Of a stretch of 51,796 nucleotides of DNA, positions 45,547-51,796 are shown piece by piece. Position 1 is the stretch's first letter; every line of letters starts with the position of its first letter. The translations under genes and the position numbers were made by a program. Below the pieces are notes generated by a model that saw nothing but the letters and a program-made list of their open reading frames with translations, did not search any database and had not been told where the DNA came from. This stretch comes from a virus. The stretch covers positions 1-51,796 of IMG/VR virus record IMGVR_UViG_3300020125_000256; one strand, 5' to 3'.

Positions 45547-45980
45547 GGTCGGCCCCAAAACACCAGTGCCACCGCTCCAAACGCTGCGACCAAGGCGATA
45601 GCTGTTCCTATTACGGAGAATATATCCCGTTTCATCGTGTCCGTGCGGCTTAACTGGCCGCGGTTCTCTGACACAAACCTTTCTATCGCCAGCGTTCTGC
45701 GTTCCAGGTCAATGTGATGGGCCTCGTATTCACTCTTCGTCAGAAAGCGGTTGATCTGGTCGGACAACTGCCCTCGAAACTCATTGACGCTCTCAAAGCG
45801 TTTTTCGCTTGCGTGCTCGGCCTTGCTGAGTGCCTTGTCGGAAGCTAAATGCATGGCTTCCATGGCATCCACGACAGCCGCCAACTTTGCTTCTATCCAG
45901 CGGTGCTCGGCCTCAATCATTCTCTGGACGTGCTCGTGCAGGGTGCGGACGGTCCAGTCGGAGAGTTGTTCGGGCTCCAT
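45543..45980 (-). CDS. coiled coil with C-terminal membrane anchor (145 aa)
   Basis: The 145-residue protein has heptad-rich helices at residues 15-110 (HVQRMIEAEHRWIEAKLAAV, RFLTKSEYEAHHIDLERRTL) and a C-terminal transmembrane helix (IFSVIGTAIALVAAFGAVAL) with a three-residue tail. This tail-anchored layout occurs in XhlA-type and related phage lysis or superinfection proteins. It heads the membrane-gene chain, so a lysis-cassette role is plausible. A preceding gene overlaps none of its coding. Confidence 0.65.
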   Translation of the reverse strand: MEPEQLSDWTVRTLHEHVQRMIEAEHRWIEAKLAAVVDAMEAMHLASDKALSKAEHASEKRFESVNEFRGQLSDQINRFLTKSEYEAHHIDLERRTLAIERFVSENRGQLSRTDTMKRDIFSVIGTAIALVAAFGAVALVFWGRP

Positions 45981-45981
45981 T

Positions 45982-46227
45982 CTATAGCCCCATCTTGTTC
46001 CGCATGTTCTCCACCCGCCGGCTGTCCTCGACCATCTTTGAAAGGGCCATCATGCGGGCTTCCTTCTTGATGTCCTCGGCCCGGTCAATGCCCATGTGCA
46101 AGATGGACTTCACATAGTCCCAGGTCTTGAAGACTTCCCGGTCGAATTGCAGGTCCACCGCCTGGAGCTCGGGGTTCCAGGCTACGATGATGGCGTGTAC
46201 TTTAGACTCGCCGTTTTGTTCAGACAT
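45982..46227 (-). CDS. hypothetical protein (81 aa)
   Basis: ATG 46227 (MSEQNGESKVHAIIVAWNPE) is chosen over a longer frame reading back into the previous gene. The middle (LQAVDLQFDREVFKTWDYVK) is strand-helix, and the end is basic and helical (KKEARMMALSKMVEDSRRVE). It overlaps the upstream gene by eight bases. No family recognised. Confidence 0.6.
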   Translation of the reverse strand: MSEQNGESKVHAIIVAWNPELQAVDLQFDREVFKTWDYVKSILHMGIDRAEDIKKEARMMALSKMVEDSRRVENMRNKMGL

Positions 46228-46591
46228 CGGCCCACTCCGGTTCGGGGGGCTTCGGCAGATCGGGCGCCCGGTCACTGTAACCGGCGTCCCTGTCGAAGAA
46301 ACCATACGCCTTATGGTATGCACGCCGGTGCGAACGACTCGTGAACACCGGGCACCCATTCTCATCGAAATACGTCGGTACTCCCTTCCTGACCGCTGAG
46401 TCCATGGCCTCTTCCCTCTGATCGGGATGAACAGCTAACGCCTCGCAATGCTGATCCTTCCAATGAACGAGGCCGGCGCCTGTGCCAATTGGCACATCCG
46501 GGAAAACTGCGTCAAATGTCGCCTTGGCCACTTGCTTGCCGTCGATCCAGTAAGTGGTCCGGTCGCCTTCGCCCTTGATTATGCCTTTCAT
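46220..46591 (-). CDS. hypothetical protein after the portal (123 aa)
   Basis: ATG 46591 overlaps the portal stop (ATGA). The N-terminal half is strand-rich (MKGIIKGEGDRTTYWIDGKQ; VHWKDQHCEALAVHPDQREE), and the C-terminal half has a conserved-looking TSRSHRRAYHKAYGFFDRDA and Pro-rich end. The longer frame (to 47143) runs inside the portal and is not used. A perfect palindrome (46481-46496) lies in the gene. Function unknown. Confidence 0.6.
   Translation of the reverse strand: MKGIIKGEGDRTTYWIDGKQVAKATFDAVFPDVPIGTGAGLVHWKDQHCEALAVHPDQREEAMDSAVRKGVPTYFDENGCPVFTSRSHRRAYHKAYGFFDRDAGYSDRAPDLPKPPEPEWADV
46481..46496. repeat. parS-like palindrome, perfect copy
   Basis: TGTGCCA-AT-TGGCACA in the gene after the portal, encoding VPIGT. 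A weaker copy (TGCGTCA-AA-TGTCGCC) follows at 46508. Confidence 0.75.
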
Positions 46592-48429
46592 CCGATGCCT
46601 GCTCCTGCTGGTTGACCGTTGGCTTTGGGTGCCGAGGCCATCATCTGTTGCACCCGTGAATTGTCCTGGTTCGCCGTCGAGTTGCCAAGAGAACGCCGGT
46701 TGTAGTTCCGCGTCGTCTCGGCCTGCATGGGCGGCTTCTCCACCCCCGCCTGCCCCTGCTCCTTGTCCACTGGCGGCTCCCCAATCGTGAGAAGTTCCTG
46801 AATGTCCGGATCGTCCAGATACAGGCCCACCTTCTGGAAGTATTTGTTGAGGTCCAGAGCAATCCCCTGCTGCTGGGCCAGCTGGGCCAGGGGAAGGTAA
46901 ACCTGCTGGATCACCTGATTCATCGCCGCCAGCCTTTGTTGCGGCGTCTGGTGCTGGAGAGAATAAGCATCCACCTTGACATCCATGTCCTCGTACTTGT
47001 GCGAGCGTACCATTCTCCCCGGCATGTTCTGATGCACGTCCGGGTTGTTGGGGTAAGTCTCCAGGGGAATGGAGATGCCCTCTATCCCTGGTATCTCGTA
47101 CTCGGCCCTTGTGACCCGATGTGGATCGTGATGGTAGAACCAACAGAGGGCATTGGCCACATCGTTGGTGAAGTCGAGCACCCGTCCCTGCATGTCGGCG
47201 ATCGAGGCGGCCGAGTTCTCGTTGAGCATTTCATCTTGATGGGCCGTCTTACTCTGGGGAGACAGGCCGCCCATGATGTCGAGGTTGCCGGCCAGCCATG
47301 AGACCAATTCCTTCATGGCCATGAAGAACTGGAAGTTCTGCGGGTTGGGGCCGCCCATCGTCACTTGGCGGATCTGATCGGGGTTATCGACCTTGATGAT
47401 CTCGCCGTCGTTGGAGACCATGACGCGAGTGCCGTCCTCGTTGGCGGGGCCGGTTACGAAGGTGTTTTCCTTTTGCCTTTCGGCTTGGCGCATGAGCTTT
47501 CTGAGGAGGCGGTTGATGTTTTCGTGGAGGTCGATGAGATCCATGACAGGCGCTTTTGGCATTGGGTTTCCAGGGACCGTGCCAAAGCCAAGAATGTGGT
47601 AAGGTCCTTGATCCGGACCAACCCAGGGTCGAATTGAAAGAGCCTTTCCATGATGCTGGTCGTCCCCGGAAGCCGCCCCCGTAAGGTTATCGTCACGGAG
47701 AGTAATGATGAGGCGGTGTCTGGGTAAATAAAACTCCCATAGGTCAACGAAGTCTTCAAACTCTTCTTGGTCCGAGCCAAGGGTCGTCCTCCCGATAAGG
47801 CCAATCCGTTCGTCGCCTTCCATGTTGTAAATGCGGTCAGTGGATACTTCGACGTTCTTGCGGTCCTTGGAGAACATCTTGGTTTCGCGGACTACAGCCA
47901 GGGGCGCTCGATAACGATGCCCAAGAAACCCAGCCTCCCCGAAGTCTCGGCAGTGGATGTCAAACACAAAGTCGTCCAAATCCACTCGCTCAACAAATGG
48001 CTGTCCCGCCTGGTTCTTCCAACCAGTGGTAGCTGACTCAGCGGGAGTAGCCAGCCCAACCTTCGCGATCCCAATGGAGAATAAGGCATCCGTCACCACC
48101 CTCTTCAAGATGTTCGCCAGCCGAATCCGCGGTATCTCCCGGTTGATCCACAGGCCCATGGCGTTGACAATCGGCCGGCTGCCGCGGTCCCAGGTGGACA
48201 GGAGAACTCTCGGGTTCTGGGCGATGAGTTTGCGGCCGACGACGGAGACGTACTGGCCGATGATGTTGCAGGGGACGGCCTGAATGGCACCTTCTTCGGA
48301 ATAGTGGCGGCCTACATATTGGCGGACGGCATCGAAGCGTTCTTGACGGGGCCGCCTCAAGACGAGTCGAGCACGCTGGGCAGCGGCCGCGAGGCGGGCT
48401 ATGAAAGTGCTGTCGATCTTGTCAGCCAC
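46588..48429 (-). CDS. portal protein (613 aa)
   Basis: The 613-residue protein directly follows the terminase region and has portal character: a helical N terminus (FIARLAAAAQRARLVLRRPR), the wing and stem-like domains around RHYSEEGAIQAVPCNIIGQY and VNAMGLWINREIPRI, the IDLHENINRLLRKLMRQAER stem helix and a long C-terminal Gln/Pro-rich tail. It forms the DNA entry ring at one capsid vertex and receives DNA from the terminase. P22-type portals have similar length. No catalytic function expected. Confidence 0.85.
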   Translation of the reverse strand: MADKIDSTFIARLAAAAQRARLVLRRPRQERFDAVRQYVGRHYSEEGAIQAVPCNIIGQYVSVVGRKLIAQNPRVLLSTWDRGSRPIVNAMGLWINREIPRIRLANILKRVVTDALFSIGIAKVGLATPAESATTGWKNQAGQPFVERVDLDDFVFDIHCRDFGEAGFLGHRYRAPLAVVRETKMFSKDRKNVEVSTDRIYNMEGDERIGLIGRTTLGSDQEEFEDFVDLWEFYLPRHRLIITLRDDNLTGAASGDDQHHGKALSIRPWVGPDQGPYHILGFGTVPGNPMPKAPVMDLIDLHENINRLLRKLMRQAERQKENTFVTGPANEDGTRVMVSNDGEIIKVDNPDQIRQVTMGGPNPQNFQFFMAMKELVSWLAGNLDIMGGLSPQSKTAHQDEMLNENSAASIADMQGRVLDFTNDVANALCWFYHHDPHRVTRAEYEIPGIEGISIPLETYPNNPDVHQNMPGRMVRSHKYEDMDVKVDAYSLQHQTPQQRLAAMNQVIQQVYLPLAQLAQQQGIALDLNKYFQKVGLYLDDPDIQELLTIGEPPVDKEQGQAGVEKPPMQAETTRNYNRRSLGNSTANQDNSRVQQMMASAPKANGQPAGAGIG

Positions 48430-48664
48430 TTGGCATGGCTTTCTCCCTGGCCTCTACAACCATCTTCTCGTATTCGTTGAGCCTATCAAGAGACTTCTGT
48501 GCCTCCGGAGTAATGGTTGGCGTCCACGTCCATCCATCCGGTCCATACGTCCCCTTGCCAGCACATTTCATCATAATAAGGGCTTTCATCGAATTGATTC
48601 GCGAAAGTTCTTGGCGAAAAAGCAGATCATCAGGAGGAGGAGGGATCGAGTCAAACTTCTTCAT
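48422..48664 (-). CDS. hypothetical protein between terminase and portal (80 aa)
   Basis: The 80-residue product (MKKFDSIPPPPDDLLFRQEL, then YGPDGWTWTPTITPEAQKSL and a helical end LNEYEKMVVEAREKAM) has no recognised family. It overlaps the portal start by eight bases and the terminase end by 14 bases. Small proteins in this position may assist portal assembly. Confidence 0.6.
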   Translation of the reverse strand: MKKFDSIPPPPDDLLFRQELSRINSMKALIMMKCAGKGTYGPDGWTWTPTITPEAQKSLDRLNEYEKMVVEAREKAMPSG

Positions 48665-50513
48665 ATTCTCTCTTCCTCCAGTAATCCCGCCGCCACTGAA
48701 GACTCATCTGCGGAACAAGTGGCTCGACCTTCTCTTTCCGTGGCACGCCAATCAACTTCATCATCTTACAACTTTGGGCGTCGGCCATGGCCATGTCGGC
48801 GTGGTTGAGGCCCGAGCCCGATGGGTCGGGGCTCTCCTTGCCCTGCTCGATGTTGCCACGCTTATCGTAACGGAACGACAGGCACTCCTCCAGAGCATCC
48901 CTGGATGGGTTGCGAAATACCCGGTCTCTCAAAGCCGCCTGATATTCCTCCAGCCACATGCGTTTACTCTGGGGAGTGGGCTGCCAGCCAGGCTTGTCGG
49001 TCACTTCCGCAAAGATGCGGTACTCGTCACGTTTATAGTAAACGTGCCGGTATCCGAGTTCCACCACTCGATTTCCGAATACCGCACCAGGACCGGCCAT
49101 TTCCCAACAGAGCAGAGCACCTTCATCATCGGGAGATTTGAACAGCCAGCAGAGTGCCACGGTGAGTGCGGCGAACTTGTCTGCCAGGATATGAGCATTG
49201 GCGTACTCCAGAATCTTTTCACCCGTGGAAACCTTTACCCCCGATAGACAGGACGGGGTCGCCCCGGTCCCCGCCGATACGTCGGCACCAAAGGCATAGA
49301 TTCCTCGGGGTGGTGCTCCTCCTGAGAGGTTGAGCCAGAGCTTGAGGGGTCCGCCGGGGAGCTGGATGAGCTTGCCCCGCCCCGTCTCCGAGTCAAAGTG
49401 AACATCGCCTTCCCAATAGGGGGCGACACAATCTTCCTGGAGAACCCGGATGAGGAGGCGGTCGAAGACTTGCGAGACCGATCCTTTAGGATCAATGTCC
49501 AGATCCATGGCGATCGCGCGAGAACTACCCTTGCGGCGGCACTCTTTGTCGTACCAGGGGGAACGAACGCCAGGCAGCGGCCCCCCAGTCGGACTTCCAT
49601 CCATGACGAATCGGTAGTCGGGACCAAAGTTATGTGCCTTGTCAAGAACTGTAATCTTGTTGGGTTCATTCTCATAGCGGTAGAGCCCCGCGTTCTTGTC
49701 CGGATGCTGCGTCCAGTGCATCCGCAGTTTCTTCATGTCTACTCTTTGGGTGAGGTCATAGAAGGCCGTGTCCAGGCCCAAGTGGGTACCATTAAAAATA
49801 CGGCATCCTGTGGTGTCAGATGTACGGTGCAAAACTTCATAATCCTCTTCAATCTGGGAGAATTCGTCGATGAACATTGCCGTAGCGCGTCCTCCCACGC
49901 CAGCCTTTCCCGTACTAGCTTGGCCAGTAATGGTACTGCCGTTGTCTTCGTTGCCATAGTAAAGTTTCAACCTCTTCATCTTGGGAAGCAGCCAGTCCGG
50001 CAGTCTATCGTGCATGAAGTCAACCTTCCAGAACAGACTGTCGGGGCTCGGATCCTCGACCGCCTTCTCATTCCGGGAAATGCAAAGAAAGTGCTCCCAC
50101 TTCCTGAACAGCCAGAGGTAATCCATGACGATGAGGCACAGCCACGAGGCCCCCATCTCTCTGGACTTCTCGATTACCAGATCCTCGTCGTTCTCGATGC
50201 ACCAGAGTATACCCGCATCCTCCGGCCGGTCGTCGTCCTCATCCCAGGGAATGCCAGGAACCTTGAGGATGGCCCGGTCCTGAAAACCCCAGGTGATAAA
50301 GGGGCCGACCTTCTGGTTATCGCCCTTCTTTCTCTGATTGATCTGCCAGACGAATGTGTTGATGTAGAAGAGAATGTCTTCCGAACATGCCTGAATCAAA
50401 GCTTGCTGGCGCCAGTAATCCTCGTCGGCCCATTCTCTGAGTCGCAGGCGGAAGCGGACGTTGTCCACCGGATCACGCGGGATGCCACCTTTGACGAGAT
50501 CATGCCACGACAT
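48651..50513 (-). CDS. terL: terminase large subunit
   Basis: The 620-residue protein has a DNA-packaging ATPase with Walker A-like KSREMGAS (residues 116-123), Walker B MFIDE (213-217) and a following coupling region, then a C-terminal RNase H-type nuclease (IYAFGADVSAGTGATPSCLS with Asp in the first strand, and later ALLCWEMAGPGAVF with Glu). It pumps DNA through the portal and cuts concatemers. ATG 50513 (MSWHDLVKGGIPRDP). Placed two genes after the small helical protein that could be the small subunit. Confidence 0.92.
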   Translation of the reverse strand: MSWHDLVKGGIPRDPVDNVRFRLRLREWADEDYWRQQALIQACSEDILFYINTFVWQINQRKKGDNQKVGPFITWGFQDRAILKVPGIPWDEDDDRPEDAGILWCIENDEDLVIEKSREMGASWLCLIVMDYLWLFRKWEHFLCISRNEKAVEDPSPDSLFWKVDFMHDRLPDWLLPKMKRLKLYYGNEDNGSTITGQASTGKAGVGGRATAMFIDEFSQIEEDYEVLHRTSDTTGCRIFNGTHLGLDTAFYDLTQRVDMKKLRMHWTQHPDKNAGLYRYENEPNKITVLDKAHNFGPDYRFVMDGSPTGGPLPGVRSPWYDKECRRKGSSRAIAMDLDIDPKGSVSQVFDRLLIRVLQEDCVAPYWEGDVHFDSETGRGKLIQLPGGPLKLWLNLSGGAPPRGIYAFGADVSAGTGATPSCLSGVKVSTGEKILEYANAHILADKFAALTVALCWLFKSPDDEGALLCWEMAGPGAVFGNRVVELGYRHVYYKRDEYRIFAEVTDKPGWQPTPQSKRMWLEEYQAALRDRVFRNPSRDALEECLSFRYDKRGNIEQGKESPDPSGSGLNHADMAMADAQSCKMMKLIGVPRKEKVEPLVPQMSLQWRRDYWRKREYEEV

Positions 50514-50727
50514 CGGGCTTTACCTCGTCTTCCGAGAAATGATGGCCAACGAAAGTGCAGTCCTTGACGACCAACCCACTCAGCCCTTTGAGCACGCTCG
50601 CCTCAAATTCGTGCAGCGGCATGACGGTCCACCAGAAGTTGCCGAACCGCACCCGCACGTATTTCGCCTCCTGATGAGGTGGCAGGTACGCCAGCGCCTT
50701 CAGAACCACTTCCCTTGGATTGTCCAT
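50500..50727 (-). CDS. hypothetical protein (75 aa)
   Basis: ATG 50727 follows GGAAGGAG. The 75 residues are helical then aromatic-rich (MDNPREVVLKALAYLPPHQE; VRVRFGNFWWTVMPLHEFEA) with an acidic end. Its 5' half overlaps the 3' end of the 50603-51106 gene by 125 bases in another frame. Both frames have binding sites, so the overlap appears genuine. Not recognised. Confidence 0.55.
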   Translation of the reverse strand: MDNPREVVLKALAYLPPHQEAKYVRVRFGNFWWTVMPLHEFEASVLKGLSGLVVKDCTFVGHHFSEDEVKPDVVA

Positions 50728-51106
50728 CTTCCATCTCCTTCCTTAAAACCTTCTCATGCCTATTCGCGATCCGGTGAGCCTTGTCGTAACTCATCCCCCT
50801 TCTCATGTCCCGCCACTCATGGGCCTCATGATACAGGACCGGCGCCCAATACTTCGGCACCAACTCGTCCGAAATCCACAGTTCATCCTTCGGAATCCAC
50901 GACGACTCCATCGAATTGTTCCCCTCCACAAAGTCCATCTTGTACTTGAGCTTCACCGCATTGCCATCCACCAGATAAACCTTCACCCGGCCAATCTGAC
51001 CCAGATGCGTCCTCGGGATAGGGGACCCCGGAAGTACCCGCCGCGGCGACTTGTACCCCGAAGTCAAGGCCTGGCAGTGAGACCAAAGCTTCTCATCTAT
51101 CTTCAT
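50603..51106 (-). CDS. HEAHE zincin-like protein (167 aa)
   Basis: ATG 51106 follows GGGAGG. Residues about 85-120 hold LYHEAHEWRDMRRGMSYDKA, an HEAHE motif inside a helix followed by YDKAHRIANRHE, typical of short phage metallopeptidase-like proteins that also carry a downstream Glu. The last 41 residues (from MEDGQSKGSGSEGAG) are low complexity and overlap the 75-residue gene. The zinc-binding motif is complete, but the C-terminal part is unusual. It may be a protease or an inactive relative. The terminase lies downstream. Confidence 0.65.
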   Translation of the reverse strand: MKIDEKLWSHCQALTSGYKSPRRVLPGSPIPRTHLGQIGRVKVYLVDGNAVKLKYKMDFVEGNNSMESSWIPKDELWISDELVPKYWAPVLYHEAHEWRDMRRGMSYDKAHRIANRHEKVLRKEMEDGQSKGSGSEGAGVPATSSGGEIRAGAVRQLLVDRHAAARI

Positions 51107-51450
51107 CTCTCATACCTCCCCAACCACTCCCTCAGTTCCGCCAACTTCTCGTCCTTCTTCCCTTTCCCACTTTGAGCAACCGGCTGCTCAGCCTGCAACT
51201 GGGCTGCCTTGGCCGCATCCATGGCCTGAATCTTCGCATTATGACTGATCTGCAACTTGTCATACCGGGCAACGAACTTCTCAAAGTTAGTCTCGAACAT
51301 CTCCACCAGCTTCCGACCCATGCTGTCGTAAGGCGAAAAGTCCCCGTCCATGATCGCCTTCATGTCCACCATCCTCTTGGGCGGTAGCCTCTCCGCCCAT
51401 TCCAAAAACTCCCCAGGATCGTCCGGCGGCGGCGTCGCGTAGTCTTCCAT
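51103..51450 (-). CDS. hypothetical helical protein, first late gene (115 aa)
   Basis: ATG 51450 (MEDYATPPPDDPGEFLEWAE) is preferred; ATG 51459 directly abuts the binding site GGTAGG. The product is highly helical (GRKLVEMFETNFEKFVARYD; AMDAAKAAQLQAEQPVAQ), ending ELREWLGRYER. It leads the terminase group, so it is a candidate terminase small subunit, but no helix-turn-helix is evident. Confidence 0.55.
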   Translation of the reverse strand: MEDYATPPPDDPGEFLEWAERLPPKRMVDMKAIMDGDFSPYDSMGRKLVEMFETNFEKFVARYDKLQISHNAKIQAMDAAKAAQLQAEQPVAQSGKGKKDEKLAELREWLGRYER

Positions 51451-51479
51451 GCCACGCATCCTACCCGCTTATTTCCCAA

Positions 51480-51508
51480 TTGCAATAGCTATACGTACTC
51501 TGTATACC
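51480..51508 (+). promoter_or_regulatory. possible promoter of the plus-strand block
   Basis: TTGCAA (51480-51485), exactly 17 bases, TATACC (51503-51508). Transcription would begin near 51515, immediately at the ATG of the 51516 gene, giving a nearly leaderless mRNA. The late operon diverges from the same gap. Confidence 0.4.
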
Positions 51509-51515
51509 TTTTCTC

Positions 51516-51796
51516 ATGATAGACACCATCCTCCAATGCCTCCGTTGTAACTGGCGCTGGGTACCCCGCGGCTCACCAAGCCCAGGTACCTGCCCCAAAT
51601 GCCGCTCTCCCTACTGGAACCGGCCCAGAAAGAACAAAAAACGGCATAAAGCCAAAGAGAACAAGCCATTAGATGAGGTAAAGTGCCAAAGATGCCAACG
51701 AATAGACAACATCCTCGATTGCCCCCAATGTAAAGCCCTAAGAGAAGCCGCCCAAAAGACTTCCACCTCCCCTGTGCCAAATGACGCACCCAACGG
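51516..51796 (+). CDS. zinc-ribbon protein, open at the right edge
   Basis: ATG 51516 opens a frame that continues off the window (93 codons so far). It contains CLRC (residues 8-11), CPKC (26-29), CQRC (57-60) and CPQC (67-70), two zinc knuckle pairs separated by a Lys/Arg-rich linker. No ribosome binding site is seen, consistent with a leaderless start. If the ends are joined, translation continues through NGRGFR to TGA at bases 14-16. It begins the plus-strand early block. Probable nucleic-acid-binding protein. Confidence 0.6.
   Translation, partial: MIDTILQCLRCNWRWVPRGSPSPGTCPKCRSPYWNRPRKNKKRHKAKENKPLDEVKCQRCQRIDNILDCPQCKALREAAQKTSTSPVPNDAPN
51773..51788. repeat. parS-like palindrome, perfect degenerate match
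   Basis: TGTGCCA-AA-TGACGCA in the last codons of the window, combining the two half-site forms. Confidence 0.6.

Noticed and set aside
46592-47143. Upstream extension of the 46220 gene
   Set aside because: Lies entirely inside the portal gene in another frame; the ATG at 46591 overlaps the portal stop as expected for coupling.
1-51796. Integrase, lysogeny repressor or insertion sequence
   Set aside because: No tyrosine or serine recombinase, CI-like repressor or transposase motif was found in any supported gene.

Overview
The window looks like a nearly complete tailed-phage genome, most likely a short-tailed podovirus-type virion. It carries a terminase large subunit, a portal of about 610 residues, a scaffold, a capsid protein, connector and nozzle-like proteins, and one very large putative ejected protein. 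I see no tail tube, sheath or tape measure, no integrase and no recognisable lysogeny repressor. The sequence is GC-rich and most genes have strong GGAGG-type ribosome binding sites. The host cannot be read from the sequence. A phage CsrA, TIG repeats and a small secreted Cys-rich peptide are compatible with an environmental Gram-negative, possibly a planctomycete, but this is a guess. An open reading frame that runs off the right edge would continue in frame to a stop at bases 14-16 if the ends were joined, so the contig may be circularly permuted.

Layout. The plus-strand early/middle block starts at 51516, continues through base 1 and runs to about 13.5 kb. Bases 1-4.3 kb hold tiny proteins (zinc ribbons, a csrA homologue, small membrane peptides) separated by hairpins, an H-type pseudoknot candidate and a tRNA-like element. 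Bases 4.3-8.0 kb hold replication and recombination genes: an ERF annealing protein, a YqaJ exonuclease, a ParB-like DNA-binding protein and a DEAH helicase. Bases 8.0-12.1 kb are a DNA-modification and nuclease island: an HNH protein, two Mom-like proteins, a VRR-NUC nuclease, a cytosine-C5 methyltransferase and a second tRNA-like element. Bases 12.5-13.5 kb hold small Cys-rich proteins. A hairpin-rich convergent junction with a good intrinsic terminator separates this block from the late genes.

The minus-strand late block is transcribed from about 51.45 kb down to 13.9 kb. In that order it holds small proteins including an HEAHE zincin-like protein, terminase, portal, a chain of tiny overlapping membrane-protein genes (possible lysis cassette), a signal-peptide Cys-rich peptide, a papain-like cysteine peptidase, structural proteins, scaffold, capsid, connector-type proteins, an eight-repeat TIG/beta-helix protein, a sedolisin-protease/beta-helix protein, proteins with a GTST-type repeat, two paralogous nozzle-like proteins, a LamG protein and a 1742-residue polyvalent-type protein.

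The most unusual signal is a dispersed 16-bp palindrome, TGYGYCANNTGRCRCA. It matches perfectly at eight places and with one mismatch at nine more, across coding and intergenic DNA. It resembles bacterial parS centromere sites, and one exact copy lies inside the phage's own parB-like gene. This suggests a phage-encoded ParB/parS-like network with no ParA in sight.
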